Of a stretch of 64,000 bases of DNA, positions 1-10,054 are shown piece by piece. Position 1 is the stretch's first letter; each line of letters starts with the position of its first letter. The notes beneath the pieces are model-generated. The model saw nothing but the letters and a program-made list of their open reading frames with translations, was not told the origin of the DNA and ran no database searches. The translations under genes and the position numbers were made by a program. The DNA lies in contig NZ_WVRN01000002.1 in assembly GCF_013112245.1 (NCBI RefSeq), positions 496,001 through 560,000 of the forward strand. The letters are read 5' to 3'. The stretch comes from Ruegeria sp. HKCCD4315 (GTDB lineage Bacteria > Pseudomonadota > Alphaproteobacteria > Rhodobacterales > Rhodobacteraceae).

Positions 1-956
1 TTCGGGATATGTGGGTCAGAGGTGCACCTTTGATCGGCGCGACGGCCGCTTTTGGCATAGCTGAACAGATGTCCCGTGACAGTTCAGAAGCATCGTTTGA
101 TGCTGCATATGATGTTCTGCACGCAACGCGGCCCACCGCAATCAACCTACGTTGGGCTTTGGACAGATGCCGAGAGGTTCTGATGCCGCTGGCTGCGTCA
201 GATCGCGCCGAACACGCCTGGGCCTTGGCACAAGACATAGCGGACGAAGATGTCGAAATCAACGCGGCGATTGGTCGACACGGGTTAGCGTTGATCAAGG
301 AGATCGCCGCGCGCAAGCCTGCTGGCGAACCGGTACGGCTTTTGACCCATTGCAATGCGGGTTGGCTGGCGACGGTAGATTGGGGCACAGCCACAAGCCC
401 GATGTATCATGCGCATAACGAAGGCATCCCTCTGCATGTTTGGGTGGATGAAACTCGGCCCCGCAATCAGGGTGCGCTAACCTCATGGGAACTGGGAGAG
501 CATGGCATCCCCCATCGCTACATCGTGGACAATGCCGGGGGGCACCTGATGCAGCATGGGTTGGTTGATCTGGTCATCACAGGCACGGACCGCACAACAG
601 CTCAGGGCGATGTGTGCAACAAGATCGGCACCTACCTCAAAGCTTTGGCCGCGCATGACAACGGAGTGCCCTTTTATGTCGCCTTACCCTCCCCAACCAT
701 TGACTGGACGGTGCGCGACGGTGTGGCTGAAATCCCAATTGAGGAACGCGATGCAGGGGAAGTGACGCATGTCCTTGGCGTGGATGAGAATTCGGCCATA
801 ACAGATGTTCGCGTGGCTCCGGTAGGGACAGAAGGGGGTAATCCTGCCTTTGATGTCACCCCCAACCGATTGGTAACCGGGCTGATTACCGAACGTGGCG
901 TGTGCGAAGCCTCTGCAGAAGGTTTGGCAGGCTTGTTCCCGGACAGGGCTGGCTAG
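1..956 (+). CDS. mtnA: S-methyl-5-thioribose-1-phosphate isomerase (5' end cut by window edge)
   Basis: Methionine salvage enzyme that isomerises methylthioribose-1-phosphate to methylthioribulose-1-phosphate in the cytoplasm. The frame is open to the left edge, so the first 40-50 residues expected of the family lie outside the window; the ATG at position 9 sits inside the conserved WVRGAPLIG block and is not the true start. Counting from that Met, THCNAG puts the expected catalytic Cys at 115 and GTDR puts the catalytic Asp at 194, followed by [10 protein letters not shown]. The [11 protein letters not shown] block is also family-typical. No other salvage gene is visible next to it here. The product call is firm; the true N-terminus cannot be seen. 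Confidence 0.93.
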   Translation, partial: RDMWVRGAPLIGATAAFGIAEQMSRDSSEASFDAAYDVLHATRPTAINLRWALDRCREVLMPLAASDRAEHAWALAQDIADEDVEINAAIGRHGLALIKEIAARKPAGEPVRLLTHCNAGWLATVDWGTATSPMYHAHNEGIPLHVWVDETRPRNQGALTSWELGEHGIPHRYIVDNAGGHLMQHGLVDLVITGTDRTTAQGDVCNKIGTYLKALAAHDNGVPFYVALPSPTIDWTVRDGVAEIPIEERDAGEVTHVLGVDENSAITDVRVAPVGTEGGNPAFDVTPNRLVTGLITERGVCEASAEGLAGLFPDRAG

Positions 957-1007
957 CTAATCCCGCACAAGCCGTATGTCGCTTGTCAGCGTAAACACAA
1001 AGGTTCT

Positions 1008-1042
1008 TGATCTGCCCCGGCTCTCTTTCCGTTGGCAGATCA
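1008..1042. terminator. Hairpin between convergent mtnA and MFS gene
   Basis: Inverted arms TGATCTGCC (1008-1016) and GGCAGATCA (1034-1042) are perfect over 9 bp with a 17-base loop. On the + strand the second arm is followed by GGACAAAA. It lies in the only gap between two converging genes, so a bidirectional terminator is likely, although no clean T-run is present. Confidence 0.45.
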
Positions 1043-1054
1043 GGACAAAAAGCG

Positions 1055-2290
1055 TCAGGCCGGAACAGCCGTGCGGTTCTCACGGATGGGCAAATGCACG
1101 ATCGCGCTGAACGCGCCAATTGCCACGCCGATCCACCAAACCATGCTGTAGTCGCCGAACTGGTCATACATACGACCGCCCAGCCAGACACCCAGAAAGC
1201 TGCCAAGCTGATGGCTGAAAAAGATAATGCCGTATAGCGTGCCCATATACCGCAAGCCATAAAGGTGCGCCACAAGGCCCGAGGTCAGTGGCACAGTGGC
1301 CAACCAAAGTGATCCCATTACCAGAGAAAACACAATAACCGAGATTGGGGTGATCGGCAGCAGGATGAATAAGGCCGCAGCCAATGTTCTGCCTGTATAC
1401 ACTGCAGCCAGCAGGTATTTCTTGGGAAAGTGATTTCCTGCCCAGCCGGCCAGCAACGTACCACCGATATTGGCCAGACCAATCAGCGAAATCGACACGG
1501 CCCCAAGCGCTGAGGTTGAGGTGATGCCAACGGAATGCAAAACGCCACCAGGTTGGATCGGGCCGCACATCTCGGTCACAAATGCCGGGAAATGAGCGGT
1601 GATAAACCCAAGCTGATACCCGCAGCTAAAAAAACCCAGAAAGATCAGCGCATAGGAAGGATCACGGAATGCCTTCCCTAAAATCTCTCCCATGCTTTCA
1701 TGCAGTTCCGCCTTGCTTGCCGTCTGAGGGGCGCGCATGAAAGGCAGAACAAGAACAAGTGCCAAAATCGCAACCGCAAACACGATGAAGACTTGCTGCC
1801 AGGGCAAGAAGGTCATCAACCATTCAGCGGTAGGTGCCCCGAGCACCTGCCCAAAGCTACCTGCGGCTGTGACAATGGCAAGCGACATGGATCGGTTTTC
1901 ATCAGAAGATGCACGCCCGACCACGGCAAGAACCACGCCAAACCCGGTTCCGGCAATGCCGAAACCCACCAACCAGGCGTAGATCTGATGTTCAAAAGGT
2001 GTGACGGACCACGCCGATAGCACCATGCCAGCAGCATAGGTCAAAGCACCCAGTATGATGGCCTTGCGGTCGCCGACTTTTTCGGCAATTGCACCAAAGA
2101 TCGGCTGGCCAATTCCCCAAGCGAGGTTTTGAATGGCAATCGCCAAGGAGAAATCAGTACGCAGCCAGCCAAACTCATCCGCGATTGGAATCTGAAACAC
2201 GCCGAAAGAGGCGCGCACGGCAAAGCTGACCGTGATGATGATACATCCGACAATAAGGATCGGATTCAGCAGGCGGGCGGATTGCGGCAT
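1055..2290 (-). CDS. Major facilitator superfamily transporter, 12 TM
   Basis: 411-aa inner-membrane carrier with about twelve hydrophobic helices along its whole length. The stretch GQPIFGAIAEKVGDRKAI after the second helix matches the MFS loop 2-3 signature (G-x-x-x-D/E-R/K-x-G-x-R-K/R). The length is normal for a 12-TM MFS protein. It ends in a short basic tail. The substrate cannot be read from sequence. It converges on mtnA and diverges from zapE with about 150 bp between the starts, so it is probably a single-gene unit. Confidence is high for the superfamily and none for the substrate. Confidence 0.85.
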   Translation of the reverse strand: MPQSARLLNPILIVGCIIITVSFAVRASFGVFQIPIADEFGWLRTDFSLAIAIQNLAWGIGQPIFGAIAEKVGDRKAIILGALTYAAGMVLSAWSVTPFEHQIYAWLVGFGIAGTGFGVVLAVVGRASSDENRSMSLAIVTAAGSFGQVLGAPTAEWLMTFLPWQQVFIVFAVAILALVLVLPFMRAPQTASKAELHESMGEILGKAFRDPSYALIFLGFFSCGYQLGFITAHFPAFVTEMCGPIQPGGVLHSVGITSTSALGAVSISLIGLANIGGTLLAGWAGNHFPKKYLLAAVYTGRTLAAALFILLPITPISVIVFSLVMGSLWLATVPLTSGLVAHLYGLRYMGTLYGIIFFSHQLGSFLGVWLGGRMYDQFGDYSMVWWIGVAIGAFSAIVHLPIRENRTAVPA

Positions 2291-2438
2291 TCAGACCTCG
2301 GGCGTTTCTCGCGATGGACCGTATCGTTTTTCCGGATGGCGTCAATTCAGCAGATTTGTGGTCACGGATAACCAAATTTGATGTGTTGAGAAAATGGTTT
2401 CTTTTCAACGCGCGGTGGGGCGGGTAAGGCTCGGGGTT

Positions 2439-3497
2439 ATGACGGATCTGATATCGCTATACGAGGCCCGCGTCGCGGATGGAACTCTGACCCGCGACGA
2501 CGCGCAAGAGGCCGTTCTTCCCCAATTCGAACGCATCCGTGCGGCGCTGTCCGAGCCCGTCAAACGTGGTTTTTTCCGTAAGGCACCCCCACCCCCCAAG
2601 GGGTTGTATCTATGGGGCGGAGTCGGGCGTGGGAAATCTATGCTCATGGACATGTTCGTCGAAACGTTGGGCGATACTCCGGCGCGACGTGTCCATTTTC
2701 ACGCGTTCATGCAGGAAATCCACGCAGGTATGCATAAAGCCCGGCAAGAGAATGTCGAAGATGCTCTGGCTCCAGTGGCGAAGGACGTGATCAAATCCGT
2801 CCGTTTGCTGGCATTTGATGAGATGCAGATCACCGACATCACCGATGCGATGATTGTTGGACGTCTGTTCGATCTGTTGCACGAGGGCGGTGTCGTTGTC
2901 GTTACAACGTCAAACCGGCACCCGGACGATCTGTATAAAGACGGGCTGAACAGGCAGTTGTTCCTGCCTTTCATTGCGCATATCAAAGAACAGCTACGGG
3001 TTTGGGAACTGGTTTCCCCAACCGATTACCGCCAAAACAGGTTGGAAGGCGCGCCGGTTTATTTTGCACCAATAGGCCCGGAAGCCCGGCAGAACATTCG
3101 GGAGGTCTGGAAAGATCTTGCGGGCGGCGCTGCCGAACCGCTTGTGTTACAAGTCAATAGCCGCGCGGTAGAACTGCCAGCCTTTCGCAACGGGGTTGCA
3201 CGGGCTTCGTTTTACGATCTGTGCGGGCGGATGTTGGGACCTGCTGATTATCTGGCAATTGCCGACGCTGTGAAAGTGCTGGTGCTGGAAGACATCCCAC
3301 GCTTGTCGCGGAACAACTTCAACGAAGCCAAACGGTTCGTAACCCTTATCGATGCACTTTATGAGGCCAGGGTCCGCTTGATCTGTTCCGCAGCGGCCGA
3401 GCCCGAAATGCTGTATGTGGAAGGTGAAGGGACGTTCGAATTTGAACGCACAGCCTCACGCCTGCGAGAGATGCAGGACAAAGATTGGGGCTCCTAG
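2439..3497 (+). CDS. zapE: Cell division protein ZapE (AFG1-like P-loop ATPase)
   Basis: 352-aa ATPase of the ZapE/AFG1 family, which associates with the Z-ring during late division in Gram-negative bacteria. Walker A is GGVGRGKS at residues 60-67, and the Walker B-type LLAFDEMQ follows about 80 residues later. The frame is open from 2394, but those first 15 residues are not family-like; the ATG at 2439 gives the conserved N-terminus MTDLISLYEARV and is chosen here. Length fits the proteobacterial family. It stands alone and is followed at once by a strong hairpin. Confidence 0.92.
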   Translation: MTDLISLYEARVADGTLTRDDAQEAVLPQFERIRAALSEPVKRGFFRKAPPPPKGLYLWGGVGRGKSMLMDMFVETLGDTPARRVHFHAFMQEIHAGMHKARQENVEDALAPVAKDVIKSVRLLAFDEMQITDITDAMIVGRLFDLLHEGGVVVVTTSNRHPDDLYKDGLNRQLFLPFIAHIKEQLRVWELVSPTDYRQNRLEGAPVYFAPIGPEARQNIREVWKDLAGGAAEPLVLQVNSRAVELPAFRNGVARASFYDLCGRMLGPADYLAIADAVKVLVLEDIPRLSRNNFNEAKRFVTLIDALYEARVRLICSAAAEPEMLYVEGEGTFEFERTASRLREMQDKDWGS

Positions 3498-3558
3498 GGG
3501 GCTTTGCCCCCGCCGCGCTACGCGCGCCTCCCCCAAGGTATTTTCAAACAGAAGAAGT
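3497..3558. terminator. GGGGGCTTTGCCCCC hairpin plus Rhodobacterales-type tail
   Basis: A perfect 5-bp G/C stem, GGGGG (3497-3501) and CCCCC (3507-3511), is followed by a GC-rich CGCGC block, then CCCCCAAGGTATTTT and CAAACAGAAGAAG. I recall this overall pattern (G-run hairpin, then CCCC..GTATTTT..AGAAGAAG) as a recurring intergenic unit in Rhodobacterales genomes. It separates convergent zapE and folC and probably terminates both. Confidence 0.6.
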
Positions 3559-3559
3559 T

Positions 3560-4834
3560 TTAGCCGTTTTCGCGCAAAACATTGCCTGCAAGGTAGAGCG
3601 AGCCGCAGATCAACACACGAGCTCGAGGGTCTTGGCTTGTAATTGACGCCAGCGCGTCTGACACGCTGCCTGCCGTAGACGCGGGCAAGTCAACTTTTGC
3701 CGCAGCAGTCGCCGTTTCTTCTGCGCTGAGTGTCGCGGCTTCACCCGGAATTGATACCGCAGTCAGGCTTGCGGCTTGTCCGGCCAGCGGTGCGAGATAG
3801 CCTGTCACGTCTTTGGTGTTGAGCATACCGCAAATCATATGCGTCGGTTTCTGTGGCAGTTTGGCCAGCACATCAGCCAGCGCAATTCCTGCAGCCGCGT
3901 TATGACCGCCGTCCAACCACAGCTCGGCCTGCGGTGCCTGTTCGATCAACGGGCCGGTTTTCAGACGCTGCATACGGGCGGGCCATTCGGCTTTGGTCAC
4001 GGCAGCCTCATAGGCATCATCGCCCATATCCAGATGGCGCAAAACGGCCAGGGCTGCGCCCGCATTCTGAATTTGGTGCGCGCCCAGAAGGTTGGGCGAT
4101 GGAAGATCCCGCAATCCGGTTTCGTCCTGATAGATCAAGCGTCCGTTTTCCTCATGCACGTGCCAATGTTGACCATGGACCAACAGAGGCGCGCCGAGCC
4201 GTGCGGCCGTGTATTCGATGACTTCGAGGGCTTCGTCCTGTTGAGGCCCAACGATGCAGGGCACGCCGGGTTTTATGATCCCAGCCTTTTCGGCGGCGAT
4301 CTTGCCCAACGTGTTGCCCAGAAACTGCTCATGATCGATCGAAACCGGCGTAATCACAGTCACTGCAGGGTTTTCGACCACGTTGGTAGCGTCCAGACGC
4401 CCGCCCAGGCCGACCTCAAGAAGAGTATAGTCCGCTTTTTCTCGGGCAAAGGCCAACAAAGCCGCGCAGGTCGTGATTTCGAAATAGGTTATGTTTTCGC
4501 CGCCATTGGCGGCGTAACATTCATCGAGAACTGCAGTCAGATCGGTTTCTGAAATCAGGTCTCCGGCAAGACGAATGCGTTCGTGAAACCGCGCCAAATG
4601 GGGCGAGGTATAGGCGTGTGCCGAGAGCCCTGCCCCTTCGAGCCCCGCGCGGATCATGGCCTGGGTCGAACCTTTGCCATTGGTTCCGGCAATATGGATA
4701 ACCGGGGGCAGTTTGAGCTGTGGATTATCCAGCGCCGCCAGCAGACGCCATACACGGTCCAGGGTCAGATCAATGATCTTGGGGTGCAACGCCATCATTC
4801 GATCAAGAATGGCGTCAGATGTCTGAGCGGTCAT
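3560..4834 (-). CDS. folC: Bifunctional folylpolyglutamate / dihydrofolate synthase
   Basis: 424-aa cytoplasmic ligase of the Mur-ligase fold that adds glutamate to folates or dihydropteroate. The P-loop GTNGKGST lies at residues 50-57 and is followed by the usual [11 protein letters not shown] block; [11 protein letters not shown] and SIDHEQFLG are further FolC motifs. The start overlaps the accD stop by 4 nt (4831-4834), which points to translational coupling in an accD-folC operon, a common order in alphaproteobacteria. Confidence 0.95.
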   Translation of the reverse strand: MTAQTSDAILDRMMALHPKIIDLTLDRVWRLLAALDNPQLKLPPVIHIAGTNGKGSTQAMIRAGLEGAGLSAHAYTSPHLARFHERIRLAGDLISETDLTAVLDECYAANGGENITYFEITTCAALLAFAREKADYTLLEVGLGGRLDATNVVENPAVTVITPVSIDHEQFLGNTLGKIAAEKAGIIKPGVPCIVGPQQDEALEVIEYTAARLGAPLLVHGQHWHVHEENGRLIYQDETGLRDLPSPNLLGAHQIQNAGAALAVLRHLDMGDDAYEAAVTKAEWPARMQRLKTGPLIEQAPQAELWLDGGHNAAAGIALADVLAKLPQKPTHMICGMLNTKDVTGYLAPLAGQAASLTAVSIPGEAATLSAEETATAAAKVDLPASTAGSVSDALASITSQDPRARVLICGSLYLAGNVLRENG

Positions 4835-5760
4835 TTCTGGCCGGTCTCTTCAGCAGCGACTTCTTCGGCTATTGCCGGTTCCGGCGCAGGCAGATCACCC
4901 TTGATCGCCGGGGGCTGGTTCATCAACATCCGTGTGATGGTGATCAGCTCTTCGCGCATGTCGGTGCGTTTGGTAACACGGTCCAGCATGCCGTGATCCA
5001 ACAAGTACTCGGCGCGTTGGAACCCTTCGGGCAGCTTTTCCCTGATCGTTTGTTCAATCACACGCGGGCCAGCAAAACAAATCAGCGCGTTGGGTTCTGA
5101 GATATGGACATCGCCCAACATGGCATAAGACGCGGTTACACCCCCGGTGGTGGGGTGGGTCAGAACGACGATGTAAGGCAAGTTCGCCTCTTTCAGCATC
5201 TCAACAGCTACGGTTGTCCGCGGCATTTGCATCAGGCTGAGGATACCTTCCTGCATCCGAGCGCCACCTGCGGCAGAAAACAGGATCAGCGGGCGCTTGA
5301 GCTTTACGGCCTCTTGCGCGGCGGCAATGATCGCGTTGCCGACATACATGCCCATCGACCCGCCCATGAAAGAAAAGTCCTGCGCTGCTGCGACAATTGG
5401 GGTGCGGCCAATTTCGCCCAAAGCAACCAGCATCGCTTCTTTTTCGCCGGTCTTCTTCTGGGCTGCTTTCATGCGGTCGGGATATTTTTTCTGATCGCGG
5501 AACTGCAGCGGATCGTCCTTGGGGGCCGGAACGTCAACTTCAGTGAAAACACCGCCATCAAACAGGTGCTTGAACCTGTCACGCGGGGTAATTGCCATAT
5601 GGTGGCCACACTGGGTGCAGACGTTCTGGTTCTCGGCCAGTTCGCGGTGGAACAGCATCGTCCCGCACTCGTCGCATTTGTGCCAGAGGTTTTCCGGCAC
5701 TTCACGGCGCGAGAAAATCGAGTTGATCCGGGGGCGGACGTAGTTTGTGATCCAGTTCAT
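4831..5760 (-). CDS. accD: Acetyl-CoA carboxylase carboxyltransferase subunit beta
   Basis: 309-aa beta subunit of the carboxyltransferase that makes malonyl-CoA for fatty acid synthesis. An N-terminal zinc ribbon has Cys at residues 29, 32, 48 and 51 (CDEC...CTQC). The crotonase-like core includes [11 protein letters not shown] and [12 protein letters not shown]. The C-terminus is an acidic Ala/Glu tail, [16 protein letters not shown], as often seen in this subunit in alphaproteobacteria. It is the first gene of the accD-folC pair. Confidence 0.96.
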   Translation of the reverse strand: MNWITNYVRPRINSIFSRREVPENLWHKCDECGTMLFHRELAENQNVCTQCGHHMAITPRDRFKHLFDGGVFTEVDVPAPKDDPLQFRDQKKYPDRMKAAQKKTGEKEAMLVALGEIGRTPIVAAAQDFSFMGGSMGMYVGNAIIAAAQEAVKLKRPLILFSAAGGARMQEGILSLMQMPRTTVAVEMLKEANLPYIVVLTHPTTGGVTASYAMLGDVHISEPNALICFAGPRVIEQTIREKLPEGFQRAEYLLDHGMLDRVTKRTDMREELITITRMLMNQPPAIKGDLPAPEPAIAEEVAAEETGQK

Positions 5761-5820
5761 GTCGGAACCTTGGCTTTTACGGTGTTGACGTCAAATAAGA
5801 CGCAACGGAAGGAAATGCAA

Positions 5821-6705
5821 TCAGCGCCTGAGCGCAAGTCGCGCGGCCAGCCAACAAACGAACATCATGACCAGATCCACCAACAGCCAAGGCCGCAGCT
5901 GTTCTGCGTCGGACGTGTCAAAGGGCAAGACAAACAGAGCTAGCCCGCTCAGACTGTCGGGTAGAGAGATGAACAGCAAAGCGATGACATTGTTGAAGAA
6001 ATGCAGGGCTATGGCAGGACCTAATGTTCCTGCTCGGGCCGTCAGATCCGAAGCCAACAGGCCAAAAACGAAGGCCCAAAGCGCAATCAACAGCGCGTTT
6101 CCACCCGCCGCGTCGGGCGCATAGTGACCCACCGCAAACAAGATCGATGGCACACCCATCCAAATGATCGGTGAGTTGAACCGGGCGGCAAGGGTTTGCT
6201 GGATATAGCCGCGAAACAGGATTTCTTCGGCGCTGACCTGAATCAGGACAGCAAATGCCGCAACTGGAAGCAAAAGCACCCATGTGGTCAGCGGCAATTT
6301 TTGGGTCAGTTCCCCTCCCATGCTGTAGGGAGGCAGCAGAAATCCGATGACACCGAGTATCAGCAAGGCTTTCAAAACGCTTACAAACTGGGTCTCGGCC
6401 AGACGTCGTTCACCCAAGATGGACCATAGTGTTCGGTGTTGCATCTTGCGTGCCGCCACGGCGACCCCAAACGTTATGAACCCGAAACTGACCAACAACA
6501 GAATCAACGCCAGAGGCGAGCTTCCCGCCAAAAGCTCCTGCGCCCATTCGTTCGGGCCCATCGCCACGAGTGCAGCGAAGAAAACCATGTTCAGCAGGCT
6601 TACCAAAACACCAATGAGCAAGAGACCCACAAGCAGGCGCCACAGTTCTGGGCGCCTACGCGCGGTTTCCGTCAAATAAGCATGCGGGAAATAAGCCTTA
6701 GGCAT
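5821..6705 (-). CDS. CPBP family intramembrane metalloprotease
   Basis: 294-aa polytopic membrane protein of the CPBP/Abi family (CAAX-protease-like). The motif EEILFRGY places the two glutamates at 160-161 and the Arg at 165; His194 in AVGHYAP fits the second motif, and a later LHFFNN block supplies another His. Substrates of bacterial members are mostly unknown. The start overlaps the stop of the upstream 1035-aa ABC-like gene by 8 nt, so the two are probably co-translated, and the protease may act on or with that protein. That link is inference. Confidence 0.82.
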   Translation of the reverse strand: MPKAYFPHAYLTETARRRPELWRLLVGLLLIGVLVSLLNMVFFAALVAMGPNEWAQELLAGSSPLALILLLVSFGFITFGVAVAARKMQHRTLWSILGERRLAETQFVSVLKALLILGVIGFLLPPYSMGGELTQKLPLTTWVLLLPVAAFAVLIQVSAEEILFRGYIQQTLAARFNSPIIWMGVPSILFAVGHYAPDAAGGNALLIALWAFVFGLLASDLTARAGTLGPAIALHFFNNVIALLFISLPDSLSGLALFVLPFDTSDAEQLRPWLLVDLVMMFVCWLAARLALRR

Positions 6706-9700
6706 GGTTATTCGAACTCTCTGGCTCTTCTTCCTGAGTGACTGTAGGCAGCAATTCCTCTGGGTTTTGGGCAGCGGAAATCCTGTTGGACAGCGTTGTC
6801 AGGTAACCCGCAACTGTCCGAAGCAACTGCGTGGCAACGGTTGCGTCGCTTTCCACCACAGCACGCAGCTCTTCGGCCCCGATACGCAGGAAAAGACAAT
6901 CCTCTGTCGCGACAAGATCCAATTGACGATCTTCACCCGTGATGATTGACAAGTCACCAATAAGGCGACCAGGTTCAATGATCGAGATCGGGCGTCGTGT
7001 TCCGTCTTCGTTGAACCAATCCAAACGAGCCTGACCCGTAATGCATAGATAAGCGGCGTCCGGGGCCTGACCACGCGAGAAGATGACCTGCCCGGCCTTG
7101 ACTTCATACCATTGGGCCGAGAAAGCCAGCAGCCGTTGATTGCGCCCGTCCAGACCTGAAAACAATTCTGTGGCTGATAGAATTTCAAGCTTCCGGCTCA
7201 GATCATCAGTTGTTCCACCAGTATCTTCAGGTTTGGTTCGGGATACTCCGTCGATCCTTCCCTCCTTGATTTCTACAAATAGATCATAGGCTTCGGGATG
7301 GGCAAAATGATCTTCCATGAAGATCATGATTGAGTCCGGCAAAAGCTCTCGCAGTTTCAGGCGGGTCCGCAACCGGCTTTCTGAATCGTGGCTGGCCAGC
7401 GCCTTGTCCAGAATCAAAACATCGGGGCGCTTGATTCCGGCGCGTGAAAATGCAGCGCGTTCCTGAAAGACGGTCGGCAGGTTGTTACCGCCCAGACCAG
7501 AGGGCAGATCATAGATAATGGCGGCAGCTCTGCGGCGCAGGCCCGCTTCGTTCATAGCCTCGGCCACCACATCTTCGATTTCTTCCGCATGTGCGCCCGC
7601 CAACAAGGACACGCGCCCATAGATCGCATTTTCCATTACTGTCAGCCGCGGGACATATAGATCAGGAGTGACAGGCGTAAACAGCCCATCCATTGCGCCC
7701 CGCAACCGCTCGGCGTGGCTTTTGCGGATCGTCAGGATCTTGTCCTTGTATTCTTCGGGGAAATCCGGGCCGATCTGCTCGGCTGTCAGCAGGAAAGGCA
7801 CAGTCAGCAGCAAGGCGTGGTCTTCTTGGCTGAGTTCCGTTTCACCTTTGGCTTTGCGCTGATCTTCTATGTCGAGCAACCGGTGAAACATGTCTTTCGA
7901 CATGCCAAGCCGCAGGAACAGGGGGTGATCCGCGCCGTCCCGTCCGAATGTTTTACCGAGTGTGTCCAGAACCGCGTTGGAAATGCTCAGAGCCTCGTCC
8001 GCCAAATCATGTACGCTGAGCATTTTTACAAAACGGGCGTCCTCGACCAGAAAGTCAGGAGAAATATCGCGGGACGGCGCGGCAAAAAGCAGGTTACCAC
8101 CCAATGGAACCGCCGGATTAAATCGTTCCGGATCGAAACGATAGACATACCGGTCAAGACCTTTGGCTTTCAAACGCTCGGCAATCGTTTCCCGAAGGTT
8201 GACCACTTCCCGCGCCAAAACGGGGTGAATTTCAGGATTAAACTGCGTTCGCAGTGTACGACGGAACATGAACTCGTCGATGCCCATGGCTTCGACAAGC
8301 TGGAACCACCAATCGCGAATATCCTCGATACCGTCCAGACCTGCGAGACCGGGATCGATCCATTCATCGTCCAGCGAATCTGGGGGATTGCCAGACCGGA
8401 CTGCTTCAATTTGCTTGCGGGACGGCGTTCTCTGAGTTTCAGCGCCATGCTGGGGATGTGTCCGCAACGGCATCATCAGGTTATCGCCCAGCGTTCCATC
8501 AAACAGATAGGGCCGCGAATAGGCATAGCCAATCCGGGCCGCAATCACAGCTTGGTGCAAGTCATTCAAGTTGTGCCCGGAAACGATCACGTCCCCCTGT
8601 ACAGGTAAAATCTCGCGGGTCAAAAGCTGACCCAAGGCACTTCTTTCCGCGGCGTGAGAAGACTGGATCGCAACGCGCGCCCCGTGCGGGATAGTCAGAT
8701 CCAGATCTTCCAGAATAGTTTTGCCGTCGCTATCGCGCACCGTCACGTTGCGCAGCTCAATTGCCCCATCCAAGCGCGGAATCGCTTCGGGTTCTCCGGA
8801 AAACAGCTCTTCGGGTATCATGTTGTCGGGGGCGAACCGTTCAGTCACGACCTCCCACCGCAGAGACATGTCCTGAACCTGATTGTAATAGGTCAGCAAA
8901 TCCTTCCATGGGCCACTGAGGTCCTTATAGGCCCCAAGTGCTGCTACCAGAGCACCCACCGTCACCTCACCCGTGATCGCCAGATATCCGCCCACAGAAT
9001 AGAACAGGAACGGCGTCATCTGAGTGATCAGATTGTTGAGGAACTTCATGAAGAATTTCTTGTTGTAGATCTTAAAGCGGATCTCGAACAATTTCCCCAA
9101 ACGGTCGCTGAACTGGGCCAGACGATAACGCCAGCCGCCATTGGTGCGCAGGTCACTGATCCCCGCAGCGCTTTCACCGATTTCCGAACTCAGACGCCGG
9201 ACTTCCTGAATACGGTCTTTATTCAGCAGGTTGATTTGTCGTTGCAATTTGGGGATCAGCCAAGCCTGTAACGGGATCAATGCGATACTGGCCAACCCGA
9301 ACCACACGCTTTGCATGAACAGGAACGTGACAATGGTCATCATCTGGCCGAACTGGAACACGGGCTGAGCAATCGCATCGCCCATCAGTCCACCCATCGG
9401 CTCAGCCTCGGATGTGATCATCGAAACCAATTCACCCTGACTGGTCGTGGCGAAATAGGATTTTGGAAAGCGCATCGACCGCTCAATCAGCGTAAAACGC
9501 AATCGACGCAGCATACGCTCGGCCAGGACGCCCTTCATCGTATTGATGCGCATCTTCATCAAGCCGCTGGCGATCACCGTGCCCAGAAACGCTACGCACA
9601 GTATCAGCAGATAGTGGACCTGCGATACCGTTATACCCCAAATGGTAACCGTATCACCCGGAGCACCGATGGCATCATTGATGATTTGCTTGGGCAGTTC

Positions 9701-9805
9701 CAACGAAGCATAGAGGAACGGAAATGACAGCACTGTCAGCAACAACAAGACCAATTGCTGTTTCTTCGAGTACTTCCAAATAAAAGAAAATAAAGTGGGC
9801 TCCAT
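6698..9805 (-). CDS. ABC exporter-like protein with degenerate nucleotide-binding domain and C-terminal cyclic-nucleotide domain
   Basis: 1035 aa. Residues 1-315 form an exporter-type transmembrane domain with several hydrophobic helices. An ABC nucleotide-binding domain begins near 345 (IELRNVTVRD), but the Walker A position reads IQSSHAAERSA (380-390), lacking the GxxGxGK[ST] glycines and lysine. The Q-loop region reads YAYSRPYLF. About 270 extra residues (roughly 450-720) split the domain. The signature region is GLGGNNLPTVFQERAAFSRA, and Walker B is DVLILDKALASHD with Lys in place of the catalytic Glu. A CRP-type cyclic nucleotide-binding fold follows at about 875-1000. ATP hydrolysis looks unlikely; a regulatory or scaffolding membrane role is inference. 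The CPBP protease gene overlaps its stop. Confidence 0.8.
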   Translation of the reverse strand: MEPTLFSFIWKYSKKQQLVLLLLTVLSFPFLYASLELPKQIINDAIGAPGDTVTIWGITVSQVHYLLILCVAFLGTVIASGLMKMRINTMKGVLAERMLRRLRFTLIERSMRFPKSYFATTSQGELVSMITSEAEPMGGLMGDAIAQPVFQFGQMMTIVTFLFMQSVWFGLASIALIPLQAWLIPKLQRQINLLNKDRIQEVRRLSSEIGESAAGISDLRTNGGWRYRLAQFSDRLGKLFEIRFKIYNKKFFMKFLNNLITQMTPFLFYSVGGYLAITGEVTVGALVAALGAYKDLSGPWKDLLTYYNQVQDMSLRWEVVTERFAPDNMIPEELFSGEPEAIPRLDGAIELRNVTVRDSDGKTILEDLDLTIPHGARVAIQSSHAAERSALGQLLTREILPVQGDVIVSGHNLNDLHQAVIAARIGYAYSRPYLFDGTLGDNLMMPLRTHPQHGAETQRTPSRKQIEAVRSGNPPDSLDDEWIDPGLAGLDGIEDIRDWWFQLVEAMGIDEFMFRRTLRTQFNPEIHPVLAREVVNLRETIAERLKAKGLDRYVYRFDPERFNPAVPLGGNLLFAAPSRDISPDFLVEDARFVKMLSVHDLADEALSISNAVLDTLGKTFGRDGADHPLFLRLGMSKDMFHRLLDIEDQRKAKGETELSQEDHALLLTVPFLLTAEQIGPDFPEEYKDKILTIRKSHAERLRGAMDGLFTPVTPDLYVPRLTVMENAIYGRVSLLAGAHAEEIEDVVAEAMNEAGLRRRAAAIIYDLPSGLGGNNLPTVFQERAAFSRAGIKRPDVLILDKALASHDSESRLRTRLKLRELLPDSIMIFMEDHFAHPEAYDLFVEIKEGRIDGVSRTKPEDTGGTTDDLSRKLEILSATELFSGLDGRNQRLLAFSAQWYEVKAGQVIFSRGQAPDAAYLCITGQARLDWFNEDGTRRPISIIEPGRLIGDLSIITGEDRQLDLVATEDCLFLRIGAEELRAVVESDATVATQLLRTVAGYLTTLSNRISAAQNPEELLPTVTQEEEPESSNNHA

Positions 9806-10054
9806 TTACTGGCCTTATCGATAGCTAAACGGATGTGTGGCTAAAACTGGGTGACCCATGTTGCAGGGCCCGACGGTACGCTCTGACTCTGCGCTTTGCA
9901 AGGCAAGACAGGCACGCACGCATCCGTTCGCGCCTAACCGAATTTTGCTTTGCACCCAACTGAAAAACGCGGATCGAAGATCGCAATTTCGTTATTGCGG
10001 GTTTGTTCCCGAAGGCGTCTTGACTAAAGAGGCTGTGTATCGGACGACGAGGCC

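Noticed and set aside
7715..8608. 297-codon plus-strand frame
   Set aside because: Antisense shadow of the ABC-like gene; no start signal and no family.
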